From the NCBI RefSeq assembly GCF_041358175.1, contig NZ_JBGKBE010000013.1, forward strand, positions 1 through 64,000: a stretch of 64,000 nt of DNA, written 5' to 3'. Both the position numbers and the translations under genes were made by a program. The notes under the pieces were generated by a model. That model searched no databases. It was not told the DNA's origin and was given only the letters and a program-made list of their open reading frames with translations. Positions 26,909 through 35,830 of this stretch are shown here, in pieces. Every line of letters starts with the position of its first letter. The first letter of the stretch is position 1. The DNA is from Muriicola sp041358175 (GTDB taxonomy: Bacteria > Bacteroidota > Bacteroidia > Flavobacteriales > Flavobacteriaceae).

Positions 26909-27730
26909 ATGAAAACAATTATCGTCCCAGTAGATTTCTCCGAACAATCCGAATATGCGCTTAAGGTAGCCGCATCGCTGGCGCAAAAGCAAAAAGCTGA
27001 GATTCTGGTGTTGCATATGCTCGAATTGAATGAGGCAATGATCACTTCTACGGAAGGATTCCATCCCGAACAGACGGTATTCCTTCTCAAGGTCGCAGAA
27101 AAGAGACTGAATGAATTTTTGGATAAAGACTATTTAAAAGGAATTAAAATCACACCGGTCATAAAACACTTCAAGGTTTTTGGCGAGGTGAACGAGATTG
27201 CTGAAAAGCACAATGCCGAGCTGATTGTGATGGGGTCTCATGGAACTGACGGACTCAAAGAGATCTTTATTGGATCAAATGCGGAAAAAGTGGTTCGATT
27301 CTCCGATGTGCCTGTACTCGTTGTAAAAAATGAACTTCCTGAATTTAAAATCGATGATTTTGTCTTCGCCTGTAATTTTAAGAGTGAAAGCCTTGGAGCC
27401 TTTCAAAAAGCAAAGGATTTTGCATCCAGATTTGGGGCTAAATTACATATGGTCTATATCAATACTCCAGGAGACAATTTCCTGAGCAACAACGATGCCC
27501 ATGAAAAGATTAACAAGTATCTTGAAATGGCAGGGGCAGGACAGGATGTTACTATCTACAATGACTACAGTGTGGAAAAAGGGGTGCTCAATTTCAGCGA
27601 GAGCATGAATGCAGATTTAATAGGAATTCCTACTCACGGACGAAAGGGACTTTCACATTTCTTTATGGGAAGTATTGGGGAGGACATCGCAAATCATTCA
27701 AAAATCCCCGTGATGACCTTTAAGATTTAA
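26909..27730 (+). CDS. Universal stress protein, tandem Usp domains
   Basis: The 273-residue protein has two Usp domains. The first starts MKTIIVPVDFSEQSEYALK and ends with VMGSHGTDGLKEIFIGSNAE, the ATP-binding G-X2-G-X9-G(S/T) type. The second ends GIPTHGRKGLSHFFMGSIGE. The gene is 17 bp downstream of hemN and likely shares its low-oxygen control. Usp proteins of this type are common in Bacteroidota next to respiratory genes; no enzymatic role can be given. Confidence 0.9.
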   Translation: MKTIIVPVDFSEQSEYALKVAASLAQKQKAEILVLHMLELNEAMITSTEGFHPEQTVFLLKVAEKRLNEFLDKDYLKGIKITPVIKHFKVFGEVNEIAEKHNAELIVMGSHGTDGLKEIFIGSNAEKVVRFSDVPVLVVKNELPEFKIDDFVFACNFKSESLGAFQKAKDFASRFGAKLHMVYINTPGDNFLSNNDAHEKINKYLEMAGAGQDVTIYNDYSVEKGVLNFSESMNADLIGIPTHGRKGLSHFFMGSIGEDIANHSKIPVMTFKI

Positions 27731-27828
27731 GAGCCTTCTTAATACAAATTAAAGTATTTATAACGCCGTGATGAGGGTCGGACCAGTGTATTATTTTGGG
27801 TAAGTATTGTGCCCTGGGAGAACATTTA

Positions 27829-28257
27829 TCAGGAGAGAAATGAATAGCCTTTATCAAGCTTATTGGCAAGCTCTCCAATGGTCATCTTTTTCAATGTATT
27901 TAACAAGACTGCTCGCGTTGGATTTACATACTCATGAAGGGGACAGGGATGTTCAGCATTACAATCTTCTATACCTAAGACACAGGCTTCCAGTCTATGG
28001 TTTCCATCAATAATTTCGATCACTCTGTAAACCGTCTGCTCTCGGTTTACATCGGTAACATAATATCCACCCTTAGGTCCTTTCATAGATGAAATAATCT
28101 GATGTTTAGAAAGTTGCTGTAAAAGCTTGGCTAAATATGCCTCAGGAACATTAATCGTATCATATATGTCTCTGACCATAATTTTTTGGTCTTCATTAGA
28201 ATGGTTGGCCAGGTGGAGTACACCTTTAATTGCATATTTAGAAGAATTGCTGAGCAT
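27829..28257 (-). CDS. Rrf2-family regulator, Fe-S type
   Basis: The 142-residue repressor-like protein has the Rrf2 winged helix (SNSSKYAIKGVLHLA and LAKLLQQLSKHQIISSMKGPKGGYY) and three cysteines, Cys92-X6-Cys99-X5-Cys105, at the position used for an iron-sulfur cluster in NsrR/IscR/RsrR proteins. It is therefore a candidate NO, redox or iron sensor. The frame opens with TTG at 28278, but that codon overlaps the predicted -7 box, so ATG 28257 is chosen. It is divergent from the nos cluster and shares an Fnr-type site with it. Confidence 0.88.
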   Translation of the reverse strand: MLSNSSKYAIKGVLHLANHSNEDQKIMVRDIYDTINVPEAYLAKLLQQLSKHQIISSMKGPKGGYYVTDVNREQTVYRVIEIIDGNHRLEACVLGIEDCNAEHPCPLHEYVNPTRAVLLNTLKKMTIGELANKLDKGYSFLS

Positions 28258-28275
28258 GCGTAATTTATCTGACTT

Positions 28276-28349
28276 CAAAGATTAAAAGATATTTTTATCC
28301 TAAATATGACAAATATCATATTTGCCGCCCTGCTACCCCCCTAAATTTG
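28276..28349. promoter_or_regulatory. Divergent Fnr-type promoter region, Rrf2 gene / nos cluster
   Basis: The dyad AAATATGA-N6-TCATATTT (28302-28323) contains TGA-N6-TCA. On the plus strand, 23 bp later, is TAAATTTG (28342-28349), directed to the nos cluster. On the minus strand, also after 23 bp, is AATCTTTG (28283-28276), directed to the Rrf2 gene. One bound regulator could thus activate both promoters. A further small dyad GATA-TTTT-TATC lies at about 28288-28299. Confidence 0.75.
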
Positions 28350-28392
28350 TGCATTATTAAGTTTAATTTAAAAACAATAACCATTGAAGATT

Positions 28393-28896
28393 ATGAAAAC
28401 AATCCAAAGTAGTTTTTCAGTCTTATTTGCCCTAATGCTTTTGGGCTGTGGGGGTAAGGAGGAAAAGAAAGAAGGGTTTAGCGTAGATCGTGCCAAATCT
28501 ACCACGAAAACAGAGCAAACCCAGGAAGTATCTGATGAGGTACCTGCTTCTCAACGAATTACATTAGACAACAAGGGTGTTGGGCAAATCAAGTCCCTTC
28601 CGCTTGATCCCGAAATTGATCAGGGAATGGCTGAAGAAGGAGCCGCCATCTTCAAAACCAATTGTACCGCCTGCCATAAAATTGACAAGCGATTTATTGG
28701 CCCTTCACCGACAGGTATCATGGAAAGGAGGAGCCCCGAATGGATTATGAATATGATTCTGGATCCTCAGCTCATGACTGAACAGGACCGCTGTGCTAAA
28801 GATCTGTTGGTTGAATTTAATGGAGCTGCCATGGCCAATCAGAATATGACTGTGGAACAAGCCCGTGCAATTCTAGAATATTTCAGAACCTTATAA
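28393..28896 (+). CDS. Lipoprotein c-type cytochrome of the nos cluster
   Basis: The signal peptide ends in a lipobox (ALMLLGCGG), so the protein is anchored at the membrane outside the cytoplasm. A single heme c site, CTACH, lies near residue 94, with candidate Met axial ligands in the C-terminal part (MANQNM). It is the first gene after the nos-side promoter and likely donates electrons to NosZ. A TTG at 28384 is the alternative start; ATG 28393 is preferred. Confidence 0.88.
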   Translation: MKTIQSSFSVLFALMLLGCGGKEEKKEGFSVDRAKSTTKTEQTQEVSDEVPASQRITLDNKGVGQIKSLPLDPEIDQGMAEEGAAIFKTNCTACHKIDKRFIGPSPTGIMERRSPEWIMNMILDPQLMTEQDRCAKDLLVEFNGAAMANQNMTVEQARAILEYFRTL

Positions 28897-28907
28897 TTAA
28901 ACCAAAT

Positions 28908-29492
28908 ATGAAAACAATAACTAAACTGGGTTTTTCTTTCCTCACTGCACTATTAATGATTGTTGCGATAGGATGTAAGAACGAAGCCAAAAACACAAAT
29001 GCAAGTAACACAGACAACACAACTACTTCAGAGGCAAAAGAACAAGGGCAGGCCTTTATTGAAGATGATGAATCTCAGCCAACAGTGCTGGATATTGCCA
29101 TAGGATCGCCAGATCACTCTACCCTTGTAGCTGCAGTACAGGCTGCTGATCTGGAAAACGTACTGGTAAATGCAGGGCCATTAATGGTCTTTGCCCCAAC
29201 CAATGAGGCATTTGATGCCCTTCCGGCAGGGACGGTGGAGGATCTTTTAAAACCCGAAAATAAGGGCGCGTTGGCAAATATCCTGAAACATCATGTTACC
29301 CCCGGTAATTACTCCAAGGATTTCCTGAAGAAGTTTAAAAAACTTGGCCAGGCTAACGATCAGAATACAACTGTGGAAGTCAAAGGCGATGACGTCTTTG
29401 TAGGTGGCGCAAAAATTGTTGCCAGCGTTGAAGCAGGTAATGGAATTGTGCATGTGGTAGACAAAGTAATTTTACCTCCTTCCGAAGAATAA
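28908..29492 (+). CDS. Fasciclin-domain lipoprotein
   Basis: After a lipobox-type signal (MIVAIGCKNE) and a Thr/Asn-rich linker comes one fasciclin (FAS1) domain: DHSTLVAAVQAADLENVL, then LMVFAPTNEAFDALP (H1 region) and the H2-like IVHVVDKVILPP at the end. The 194-residue length fits a single FAS1 domain. It lies 11 bp after the cytochrome and 35 bp before nosZ, so it is part of the operon. FAS1 proteins beside nosZ occur in other Bacteroidota, but the role in N2O reduction is not known. Confidence 0.9.
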   Translation: MKTITKLGFSFLTALLMIVAIGCKNEAKNTNASNTDNTTTSEAKEQGQAFIEDDESQPTVLDIAIGSPDHSTLVAAVQAADLENVLVNAGPLMVFAPTNEAFDALPAGTVEDLLKPENKGALANILKHHVTPGNYSKDFLKKFKKLGQANDQNTTVEVKGDDVFVGGAKIVASVEAGNGIVHVVDKVILPPSEE

Positions 29493-29527
29493 TCTAACTA
29501 TAGAAATAAATACTAAAAACAACTACA

Positions 29528-31483
29528 ATGAAAAAACTAAGATATTCCTTGCTGACATTTTTAGGGTTGGCGCTGGTGATAACCGGATGTAATGACTCCG
29601 GAAAATCCTCTAATGGCGCCCTGTCGTCCAACGCAGCAGAAAAAGTATACGTAGCTCCGGGAGAACAGGACGAATTCTACGCCTTCCTTTCAGGAGGTTA
29701 TAGTGGCAACCTTACCGTTTACGGACTGCCTTCAGGGCGTATGTTTAAAGAGATCCCTGTTTTCTCGCAATTTCCTACCTCCGGGTATGGATATTCTGAA
29801 GAAACCAAACCCATGCTGAATACTTCCTTTGGCTTTGTTCCTTGGGATGATCTTCACCATCCGGATATTTCACAAACTAATGGCGAACTCGATGGCCGGT
29901 GGATTTTTGTCAATGGAAACAATACCCCCAGGATAGCACGGGTAAGTCTCAGCACTTTCGAGACCGAGGAGATCATTGAGATACCCAATAGTGCAGGAAA
30001 TCACAGTTCCTCCTTCATTACGGAAAACACCGAGTATGTAATCGCCGGAACACGTTTTTCAGTACCTGTCCCACAGAGGGATATGCCAATTAACGAGTAT
30101 AAAGGCAATTTTAAAGGGGCATTAAGTTTTATCAGTGTTGATCCTGAAACTGGCAGGCTTGATATTAAATTCCAGGTGATGATGCCCGGATTTAACTATG
30201 ACCTTTCTCACCCTGGGCGAGGAGCTTCCCATGGATGGCATTTCTTCAGCACTTATAATACGGAAGAAGCCAACTCTTTGATGGAAGTCAATTCTTCTCA
30301 AAATGACAAGGATTTTATCGCAGCCATTAACTGGAAGAAGATCGAAGAATATGTGAACAACGGCGGTGGAACCAAGATGGCCGCAAATTATGCCCACAAT
30401 GTCTACGACGAGGAAACCCATATGGGAACCACTACTATGAAAAAAGAGGTGCTAACCGTAGATCCTACCGAAGTACCTGGAGCGGTATTCTTCCTTCCTA
30501 CTCCTAAATCACCTCACGGATGTGATGTGGACCCCACCGGGGAATATATAATTGGCGCGGGTAAACTATCTGCTGATATTACTGTTCACTCCTTCACTAA
30601 TATGCTTGCTGCTATTGAGCAGCAAAAATTTGACGGTGAAGCTTACGGCATTCCGATTCTCAAGTTTGAGGACGTGATGGCTGGAGTAGTAAAAAGTGGG
30701 GGCCTTGGTCCGTTACATACTGAATTTGACGATAAAGGAAATGCATATACTACCTTCTTTATTTCTTCTGAAGTCGTTAAATGGAATGTAGGGTCCTGGG
30801 AAGTTATTGACAGAAAACCTACGTATTATTCTGTAGGTCACCTAATGATTCCCGGAGGAAATTCCAGAAAACCATTTGGCAAGTATGTCGTCGCAATGAA
30901 TAAAATCACAAAAGATAGATACCTGCCTACCGGACCTGAAATGGAGCACTCTGCCCAGATCTATGATATTTCCGGAGAGAAAATGGAGTTGATATACGAC
31001 TTTCCGACACACGGTGAGCCTCATTATGCGGCCGGATGCCCGGCTGATTTACTTCGTGCAAACTCCAAAAAGATCTATCGCCTCGATGAGAATAAGCATC
31101 CTTATGCAGTCACTTCACCCGATCAGGCAAGGGTAGAGCGGAATGGGAATGAAGTTCATATCTATATGTCAACAATCAGAAGTCATTTCACACCCGACAA
31201 TATTGAAGGTGTAAAGGTTGGGGATAAGGTTTTCTTCCATATCACAAATCATGAACAGGATTTTGACGTACCTCATGGATTCTCTATGATAGGACAAAAT
31301 ACTTCTGAATTGTTGGTTATGCCAGGGCAGACTAAAACCTCGGTATGGGAACCTAAAAAGGTAGGAGTATGGCCTTTCTACTGTACCGATTTTTGTTCGG
31401 CATTGCATCAGGAAATGCAAGGCTATGTTCGAGTATCACCGGCCAGTTCAAATATTGAACTCAGCTGGACCCTGGGAGAGTAA
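29528..31483 (+). CDS. nosZ: Nitrous-oxide reductase, clade II (Sec/lipoprotein type)
   Basis: NosZ reduces N2O to N2 in the periplasm. The 651-residue precursor has a Sec-type signal with lipobox (LALVITGCND) and no twin arginine, which places it in clade II. The beta-propeller carries the His-rich CuZ region: GRGASHGWHFFS, NYAHNVYD, SPHGCDVDPTGEY, GPLHTEFD, VGHLMIPGGN and GEPHYAAGCPADL. The C-terminal cupredoxin has the CuA motif CTDFCSALHQEM (about residues 620-631). All key metal ligands appear intact. A strong hairpin follows the stop codon. Confidence 0.96.
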   Translation: MKKLRYSLLTFLGLALVITGCNDSGKSSNGALSSNAAEKVYVAPGEQDEFYAFLSGGYSGNLTVYGLPSGRMFKEIPVFSQFPTSGYGYSEETKPMLNTSFGFVPWDDLHHPDISQTNGELDGRWIFVNGNNTPRIARVSLSTFETEEIIEIPNSAGNHSSSFITENTEYVIAGTRFSVPVPQRDMPINEYKGNFKGALSFISVDPETGRLDIKFQVMMPGFNYDLSHPGRGASHGWHFFSTYNTEEANSLMEVNSSQNDKDFIAAINWKKIEEYVNNGGGTKMAANYAHNVYDEETHMGTTTMKKEVLTVDPTEVPGAVFFLPTPKSPHGCDVDPTGEYIIGAGKLSADITVHSFTNMLAAIEQQKFDGEAYGIPILKFEDVMAGVVKSGGLGPLHTEFDDKGNAYTTFFISSEVVKWNVGSWEVIDRKPTYYSVGHLMIPGGNSRKPFGKYVVAMNKITKDRYLPTGPEMEHSAQIYDISGEKMELIYDFPTHGEPHYAAGCPADLLRANSKKIYRLDENKHPYAVTSPDQARVERNGNEVHIYMSTIRSHFTPDNIEGVKVGDKVFFHITNHEQDFDVPHGFSMIGQNTSELLVMPGQTKTSVWEPKKVGVWPFYCTDFCSALHQEMQGYVRVSPASSNIELSWTLGE

Positions 31484-31507
31484 GGTTTAATTGGTTTTTT
31501 TCTGAAT

Positions 31508-31550
31508 GAAAGCGGGCAGCGTTATTATTGACCTGCTCGCTTTCTTCTTT
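31508..31550 (+). terminator. Hairpin terminator or attenuator after nosZ
   Basis: GAAAGCGGGCAG (31508-31519) pairs with CTGCTCGCTTTC (31533-31544) in a 12-bp stem with one G-T pair, followed by TTCTTT. It would end part of the transcripts between nosZ and the downstream maturation genes, raising structural over accessory gene expression. Confidence 0.75.
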
Positions 31551-31602
31551 CCTAAACGAATAAATTAATAAAAGCAGGACTTTATTGAATCTGCACTAAT
31601 TG

Positions 31603-32256
31603 ATGAATGAAATGAAAAAGGCAAGTATACTGATGATTATAGGCCCCTTATTTCTCTTAGGACTATATGTTTTTCCATTGTGGACGATCATGCTTGGTGC
31701 TCCGCAATATCCGGATCCTCTTGGTATGAATATTCATATAAATGGGATCAGGGATGTCAACGAATTTGATATCCAGAATATCGATGGACTAAATCATTAC
31801 ATTGGTATGAAAACCCTTCCCAAACCTGAGGAAATGTGGGAGTTTAGTACTTTCCCAATTGTTATAGGGATAATGATTGGTCTTGGAGTACTTGTGGGGA
31901 TTCTCGGGTATTTAAAAAAAGTCGATTTTCGATGGTTTTTAGGCTGGTTTGTTTTGATGTCTGTTCTCGGGGTGCTGGGGATGTACGACTTCAACGAATG
32001 GATGGTAGACTATGGCACGAATCTAGATCCTAATGCTATTATGAAACTGGCCAATCCTGACGGTACACCTATGTCTTATAAACCACCTCTGTTCGGATAT
32101 GCCAAGATGCTCAACTTTGATGTGTCATCCCTCCCATCAACAGGCGCCTGGATGATGTTTACCGGAATGATGCTTACTCTGGTTGCTTCCTACATGGGTT
32201 GGAAAAGCAAAAAAATATCGAACGTCAGAAAGACAAAACCTTTAGCTGCCTCATGA
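31603..32256 (+). CDS. nosB: NosB-like membrane protein of clade II nos clusters
   Basis: The protein has about 217 residues with roughly four membrane segments: near residues 6-28, 84-104, 112-130 and 185-203. A periplasmic loop contains LGMNIHINGIRDVNEFDIQN and DYGTNLDPNAIM. A gene for such a membrane protein directly after nosZ is characteristic of clade II (atypical) nos clusters and is called nosB; its function is unknown. The frame opens at TTG 31600; ATG 31603 is used. Its stop overlaps the nosL ATG. Confidence 0.72.
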   Translation: MNEMKKASILMIIGPLFLLGLYVFPLWTIMLGAPQYPDPLGMNIHINGIRDVNEFDIQNIDGLNHYIGMKTLPKPEEMWEFSTFPIVIGIMIGLGVLVGILGYLKKVDFRWFLGWFVLMSVLGVLGMYDFNEWMVDYGTNLDPNAIMKLANPDGTPMSYKPPLFGYAKMLNFDVSSLPSTGAWMMFTGMMLTLVASYMGWKSKKISNVRKTKPLAAS

Positions 32257-32684
32257 AAAAAGTATGGCTTTTGATTACATTCCTGATCATTGGATACGGA
32301 TGCTCTAGGGGACCAAAACCCATTGATTATGGTTCGGATGGTTGTCATTATTGCAGGATGACCATTGTTGACCGGCAGCATGCGGCTGAGATTGTTACCC
32401 AAAAAGGAAGGGTGTATAAATTCGATGCCACTGAATGTATGCTCAATCAATTGAAGGATTTTGAAGAGGTAGAGCTGGAATTGTTTCTGGTCAATGATTA
32501 TGATAGCCCGGGCACACTGATAGATGCCACCAAAGCGACATTTTTGATCAGTAAAAATATTCCCAGCCCTATGGGGGAATTTCTGACAGCTTTCAAAACT
32601 CCTGAGAATGCTCAGGAGGCAAAAAATGTAAATGGAGGCGAGCTCTACACCTGGGATGAATTAAAAGTAAGATTTGAAAACTAA
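32253..32684 (+). CDS. nosL: NosL copper-binding lipoprotein
   Basis: NosL delivers Cu(I) for assembly of NosZ copper sites. The 143-residue precursor begins MKKVWLLITFLIIGYGCS, with the lipid-anchor Cys at about 17, followed by the copper motif CHYCRMTI (Cys about 31 and 34, Met about 36). FDATECMLNQL is the other family hallmark. The frame extends upstream to 32199, but the ATG at 32253 overlaps the nosB stop (ATGA) and precedes the signal peptide. It is full length. Confidence 0.93.
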   Translation: MKKVWLLITFLIIGYGCSRGPKPIDYGSDGCHYCRMTIVDRQHAAEIVTQKGRVYKFDATECMLNQLKDFEEVELELFLVNDYDSPGTLIDATKATFLISKNIPSPMGEFLTAFKTPENAQEAKNVNGGELYTWDELKVRFEN

Positions 32685-32814
32685 AAAAAATGATTATTAA
32701 GGTTCAGCGGTTTTTCCCTGCCAAAAGAAACAGACAATAATTGGGCCCGAAGCCAAATCCTGAACCAAACACCACCCGAAGATTAACCTTATCACATAAA
32801 ATATCAATACCAGC

Positions 32815-33009
32815 ATGAAACGCTTAAGAATAGTTTTCTCAGGATTCCTATGCCTTTTTATTACCCATGTTCTCGCTCATTCATATGACCACTGTGCACA
32901 TTGTTCCATGGATATCAGAAATGACAGGTTCAGAGCAAAGGCTGTGACCAATGACGGCAACACGCTTACCCTGATGCAGAATTTGGACCCCCATGTATCA
33001 AAACTATAA
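32815..33009 (+). pseudogene. Truncated second NosL-like gene
   Basis: The 64-codon frame starts with a signal peptide (RIVFSGFLCLFITHVLAHS) and a NosL-like metal motif CAHCSMDIRNDRFRAKAVT. It then loses similarity after NTLTL, where NosL would continue with a FDAxECM segment, and stops. No continuation of the family pattern was found in the other frames before nosD. It looks like the 5' remnant of a nosL duplicate. A functional small Cu-binding peptide is a less likely alternative, although the signal and CxxC are intact. Confidence 0.65.
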
Positions 33010-33083
33010 TGGTATCTTTATGGACTTAGATTATACGGTGAACGCTTCGATCATGCACACAGTATTGTAAGGAAAATGAATAG

Positions 33084-34319
33084 ATGAATCTAAATAAAGT
33101 AATTTCGGTCTTGTTCCTGATGTTCTGTTGGTCTGCCCAGGCCCGGACCGTTGAGGTCTGTGAGTCCTGCCCCGTTAAGACTATTCGCGAGGGAGTTGCC
33201 CTGGCCTCGGAATATGACACACTTCTGGTCCTTGAAGGAACCTACAGGGAATTCAATATCCTGGTAGACAAACCCCTAACCATCTTAGGACGGGGATACC
33301 CGGTCATCGATGGAGAGGAACAAGGGGAGATCATCAGGATTGCCTCAGACCATGTTACTGTTGACGGCCTTTATATTATTAATGTGGGGACAAGTTATAC
33401 TTCAGATTATGCGGCAATCAGGGTGGTAAAAAGCACTGATTTCCTGATCCAGAATGTCGTACTTGAAAATCTTTTCTTTGGGATCTATATTGAGAAATCG
33501 GAACGCGGCAGGATCTATCACAACAAGATCATCGGGGATGCCAGGGATGAGTATAATTCAGGCAACGGGATCCAGCTTTGGTATTCCAAACACGTGGAGG
33601 TGGAACGAAACATTGTCAGTGGCACACGGGATGGGATCTATCTGGAGTTCTCTGACTATATTACCATAAGGGATAACCATAGCCTGGATAATCTCCGGTA
33701 TGGCCTTCACTTTATGTTTTCCAATGATGACATGTATACTGATAATACCTTTGAGCGGAATGGGGCAGGAGTGGCCGTAATGTTCTCCAAAAGGATAAAG
33801 ATGTATGGAAATACCTTTCGAAAAAACTGGGGTGCGGCAGCCTACGGGATGCTCCTGAAGGAGATCAATGATGCCGAAATTAAAGGGAATACCTTTGAAG
33901 AGAACACCGTTGGAATCAACATCGAGGGCTCCAACCGCATCGTATATGAGGGAAATGATTTCAGGAATAACGGATGGGCAATAAAGGTTTTAGGGGCATG
34001 TTATTCCAATACCTTTACCCGAAATAATTTTCTTTATAATTCCTTTGACATTTCCTATAACAGCCGATTGAATGACAATGTGTTCGACAGAAATTACTGG
34101 AGTAACTATACAGGATACGACCTGGACAAGAACGGTGTGGGAGATGTCCCCTACAGACCCGTAAAACTGTTTTCCTATATTGTGAACCGAACACCAGAAA
34201 CGATTATTCTTCTAAGAAGTCTGTTTATGGATATCATCGATTTCTCGGAAAAAGTATCCCCCGTATTTACACCAGACAATCTGTTTGACGCTAACCCTTT
34301 AATGAAAAAGAACCCATGA
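33084..34319 (+). CDS. nosD: NosD, periplasmic maturation protein
   Basis: NosD is needed for copper-site assembly of NosZ together with the NosFY transporter. The signal peptide (NKVISVLFLMFCWSAQA) is followed by a right-handed beta-helix of carbohydrate-binding/parallel-beta (CASH/NosD) repeats, with recurring stretches such as GIYIEKSERGRIYHNKI and GIYLEFSDYITIRDNH. The C-terminal region NVFDRNYWSNYTGYDLDKNG is typical of the family. The length of 411 residues is normal. The stop overlaps the nosF start by 4 bp. Confidence 0.94.
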   Translation: MNLNKVISVLFLMFCWSAQARTVEVCESCPVKTIREGVALASEYDTLLVLEGTYREFNILVDKPLTILGRGYPVIDGEEQGEIIRIASDHVTVDGLYIINVGTSYTSDYAAIRVVKSTDFLIQNVVLENLFFGIYIEKSERGRIYHNKIIGDARDEYNSGNGIQLWYSKHVEVERNIVSGTRDGIYLEFSDYITIRDNHSLDNLRYGLHFMFSNDDMYTDNTFERNGAGVAVMFSKRIKMYGNTFRKNWGAAAYGMLLKEINDAEIKGNTFEENTVGINIEGSNRIVYEGNDFRNNGWAIKVLGACYSNTFTRNNFLYNSFDISYNSRLNDNVFDRNYWSNYTGYDLDKNGVGDVPYRPVKLFSYIVNRTPETIILLRSLFMDIIDFSEKVSPVFTPDNLFDANPLMKKNP

Positions 34320-35026
34320 TCCACATAAAAGATCTCCATAAGAAATTTGGAAAGAACGAGGTGCTCCGCGGCATTGATCTGGAAATCAGTTCCAGAGGAA
34401 TAGTCGCTATCCTGGGGCCAAACGGTTCCGGAAAGACCACACTTATCAAATCTATCCTGGGCATGGTACTGCCTGATAAGGGATCTATTTCGATTTCCGG
34501 AAAAAACATCAGAAACCAATGGCGATACCGCAAGGAAATCGAATATCTGCCTCAGATCGCGAATTTCCCGGGCAACCTGAAGGTAAAAGAACTCATAGAA
34601 ATGATAAAGGACCTCCACCAGACCACGACTAATGAAGAACAGCTTATCGATCTGTTCGGGCTGCAACCTTTTCTCGACAAAAAACTGGGAACGCTATCAG
34701 GCGGAACCAAGCAAAAAGTGAATATTGTACTCACCTTTATGTTTGACAAGCCCTTGATCATCCTGGACGAACCTACAACAGGCCTGGACCCCAATGCCCT
34801 GATCCGGCTTAAGGAACTGATCCGTTACGAAAGGACCAATGGGAAGACCATTTTACTGACCTCGCATATCATGCACTTTGTGGAAGAAATGGCCGATGAG
34901 ATTATTTACCTGCTTGAAGGCCAGATCTATTTCAAAGGAAGTGTGGAAGAACTGAAAAAACAGACCAAACAGAACGATGTTGAACATGCCATAGCGGCCA
35001 TTGCAAACAAATCAGCCCATGTTTAA
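34316..35026 (+). CDS. nosF: NosF, ABC transporter ATPase
   Basis: This 236-residue ATP-binding subunit has Walker A GPNGSGKTT (34-42), Q-loop PQIANF, signature LSGGTKQKV, Walker B LIILDEPTTGLD and the switch His in LLTSHIMHF. It powers NosY during NosZ maturation. It overlaps nosD at its start and nosY at its end, so the three are translationally coupled. Confidence 0.94.
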   Translation: MIHIKDLHKKFGKNEVLRGIDLEISSRGIVAILGPNGSGKTTLIKSILGMVLPDKGSISISGKNIRNQWRYRKEIEYLPQIANFPGNLKVKELIEMIKDLHQTTTNEEQLIDLFGLQPFLDKKLGTLSGGTKQKVNIVLTFMFDKPLIILDEPTTGLDPNALIRLKELIRYERTNGKTILLTSHIMHFVEEMADEIIYLLEGQIYFKGSVEELKKQTKQNDVEHAIAAIANKSAHV

Positions 35027-35801
35027 AATCCTTAAATACAGTTTTTTTGACCTGATGAGGAGCAGTTGGAGCTATTTCTATTTTTTATTCTACCTGGCAT
35101 TGGGCTTTGTCCTGCTTTTTTTGAATAACGATGTATCTAAAGCGATAATTACCCTAATGAATATCATCATTGTGCTGGTCCCGCTTATTGGGACCATTTT
35201 CGGAATCATGTATTATTACAATTCCAGAGAGTTTACAGAACTATTGTTGGCCCAGCCAATAAAAAGATCTTCGATCTTTTTGGGACAATACCTCGGGGTA
35301 GCCCTCTCACTAACCTTGAGCTTGCTGTTGGGACTGGGAATACCTTTCGTAGCATATGGATTATTAAAAAGCACCGTAATCTTTGATTTTTCCCTCTTGC
35401 TGATGAACGGAACATTTCTGACCCTGATTTTCACCGCACTGTCCTTTAACCTCGCACTGATGCATGAAAACAGGATCAAGGGTTTTGGGTATGCCATCCT
35501 GGTCTGGTTGTTCCTGGCCGTTATCTACGATGGTTTGTTCCTCATGTCCCTCATTGTTTTTGAGGAATATCCCCTGGACACTTTCTCCCTTGTCGCTACC
35601 ATGTTCAATCCTGTTGATCTCTCCAGGACACTGATCCTGCTCAAACTAGACATTTCTGCCCTATTGGGCTATACGGGGGCCGTCTTTAAAAATTTCTTTG
35701 GCACCAATCTGGGTTTCATAATTTCCATGACCGCCCTTCTGCTTTGGACCATTCTGCCTGTTTGGCACCTTAGTTATTTGTCAAAACGCAAGGATTTTTA
35801 A
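35019..35801 (+). CDS. nosY: NosY, ABC transporter permease
   Basis: The 260-residue protein has about six membrane helices and the ABC-2 permease layout, with YYNSREFTELLLAQPIKRSSIFLGQYLG after the second helix typical of NosY. It forms the membrane part of the NosFY transporter that acts with NosD. A TTG at 35001 is also open, but ATG 35019 (MFKILKYSFFDLMRSSW) overlaps the nosF stop by 8 bp and is the family start. Confidence 0.93.
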   Translation: MFKILKYSFFDLMRSSWSYFYFLFYLALGFVLLFLNNDVSKAIITLMNIIIVLVPLIGTIFGIMYYYNSREFTELLLAQPIKRSSIFLGQYLGVALSLTLSLLLGLGIPFVAYGLLKSTVIFDFSLLLMNGTFLTLIFTALSFNLALMHENRIKGFGYAILVWLFLAVIYDGLFLMSLIVFEEYPLDTFSLVATMFNPVDLSRTLILLKLDISALLGYTGAVFKNFFGTNLGFIISMTALLLWTILPVWHLSYLSKRKDF

Positions 35802-35830
35802 GCTAAAAGAATGCTCAGGGAACGGCTGTC

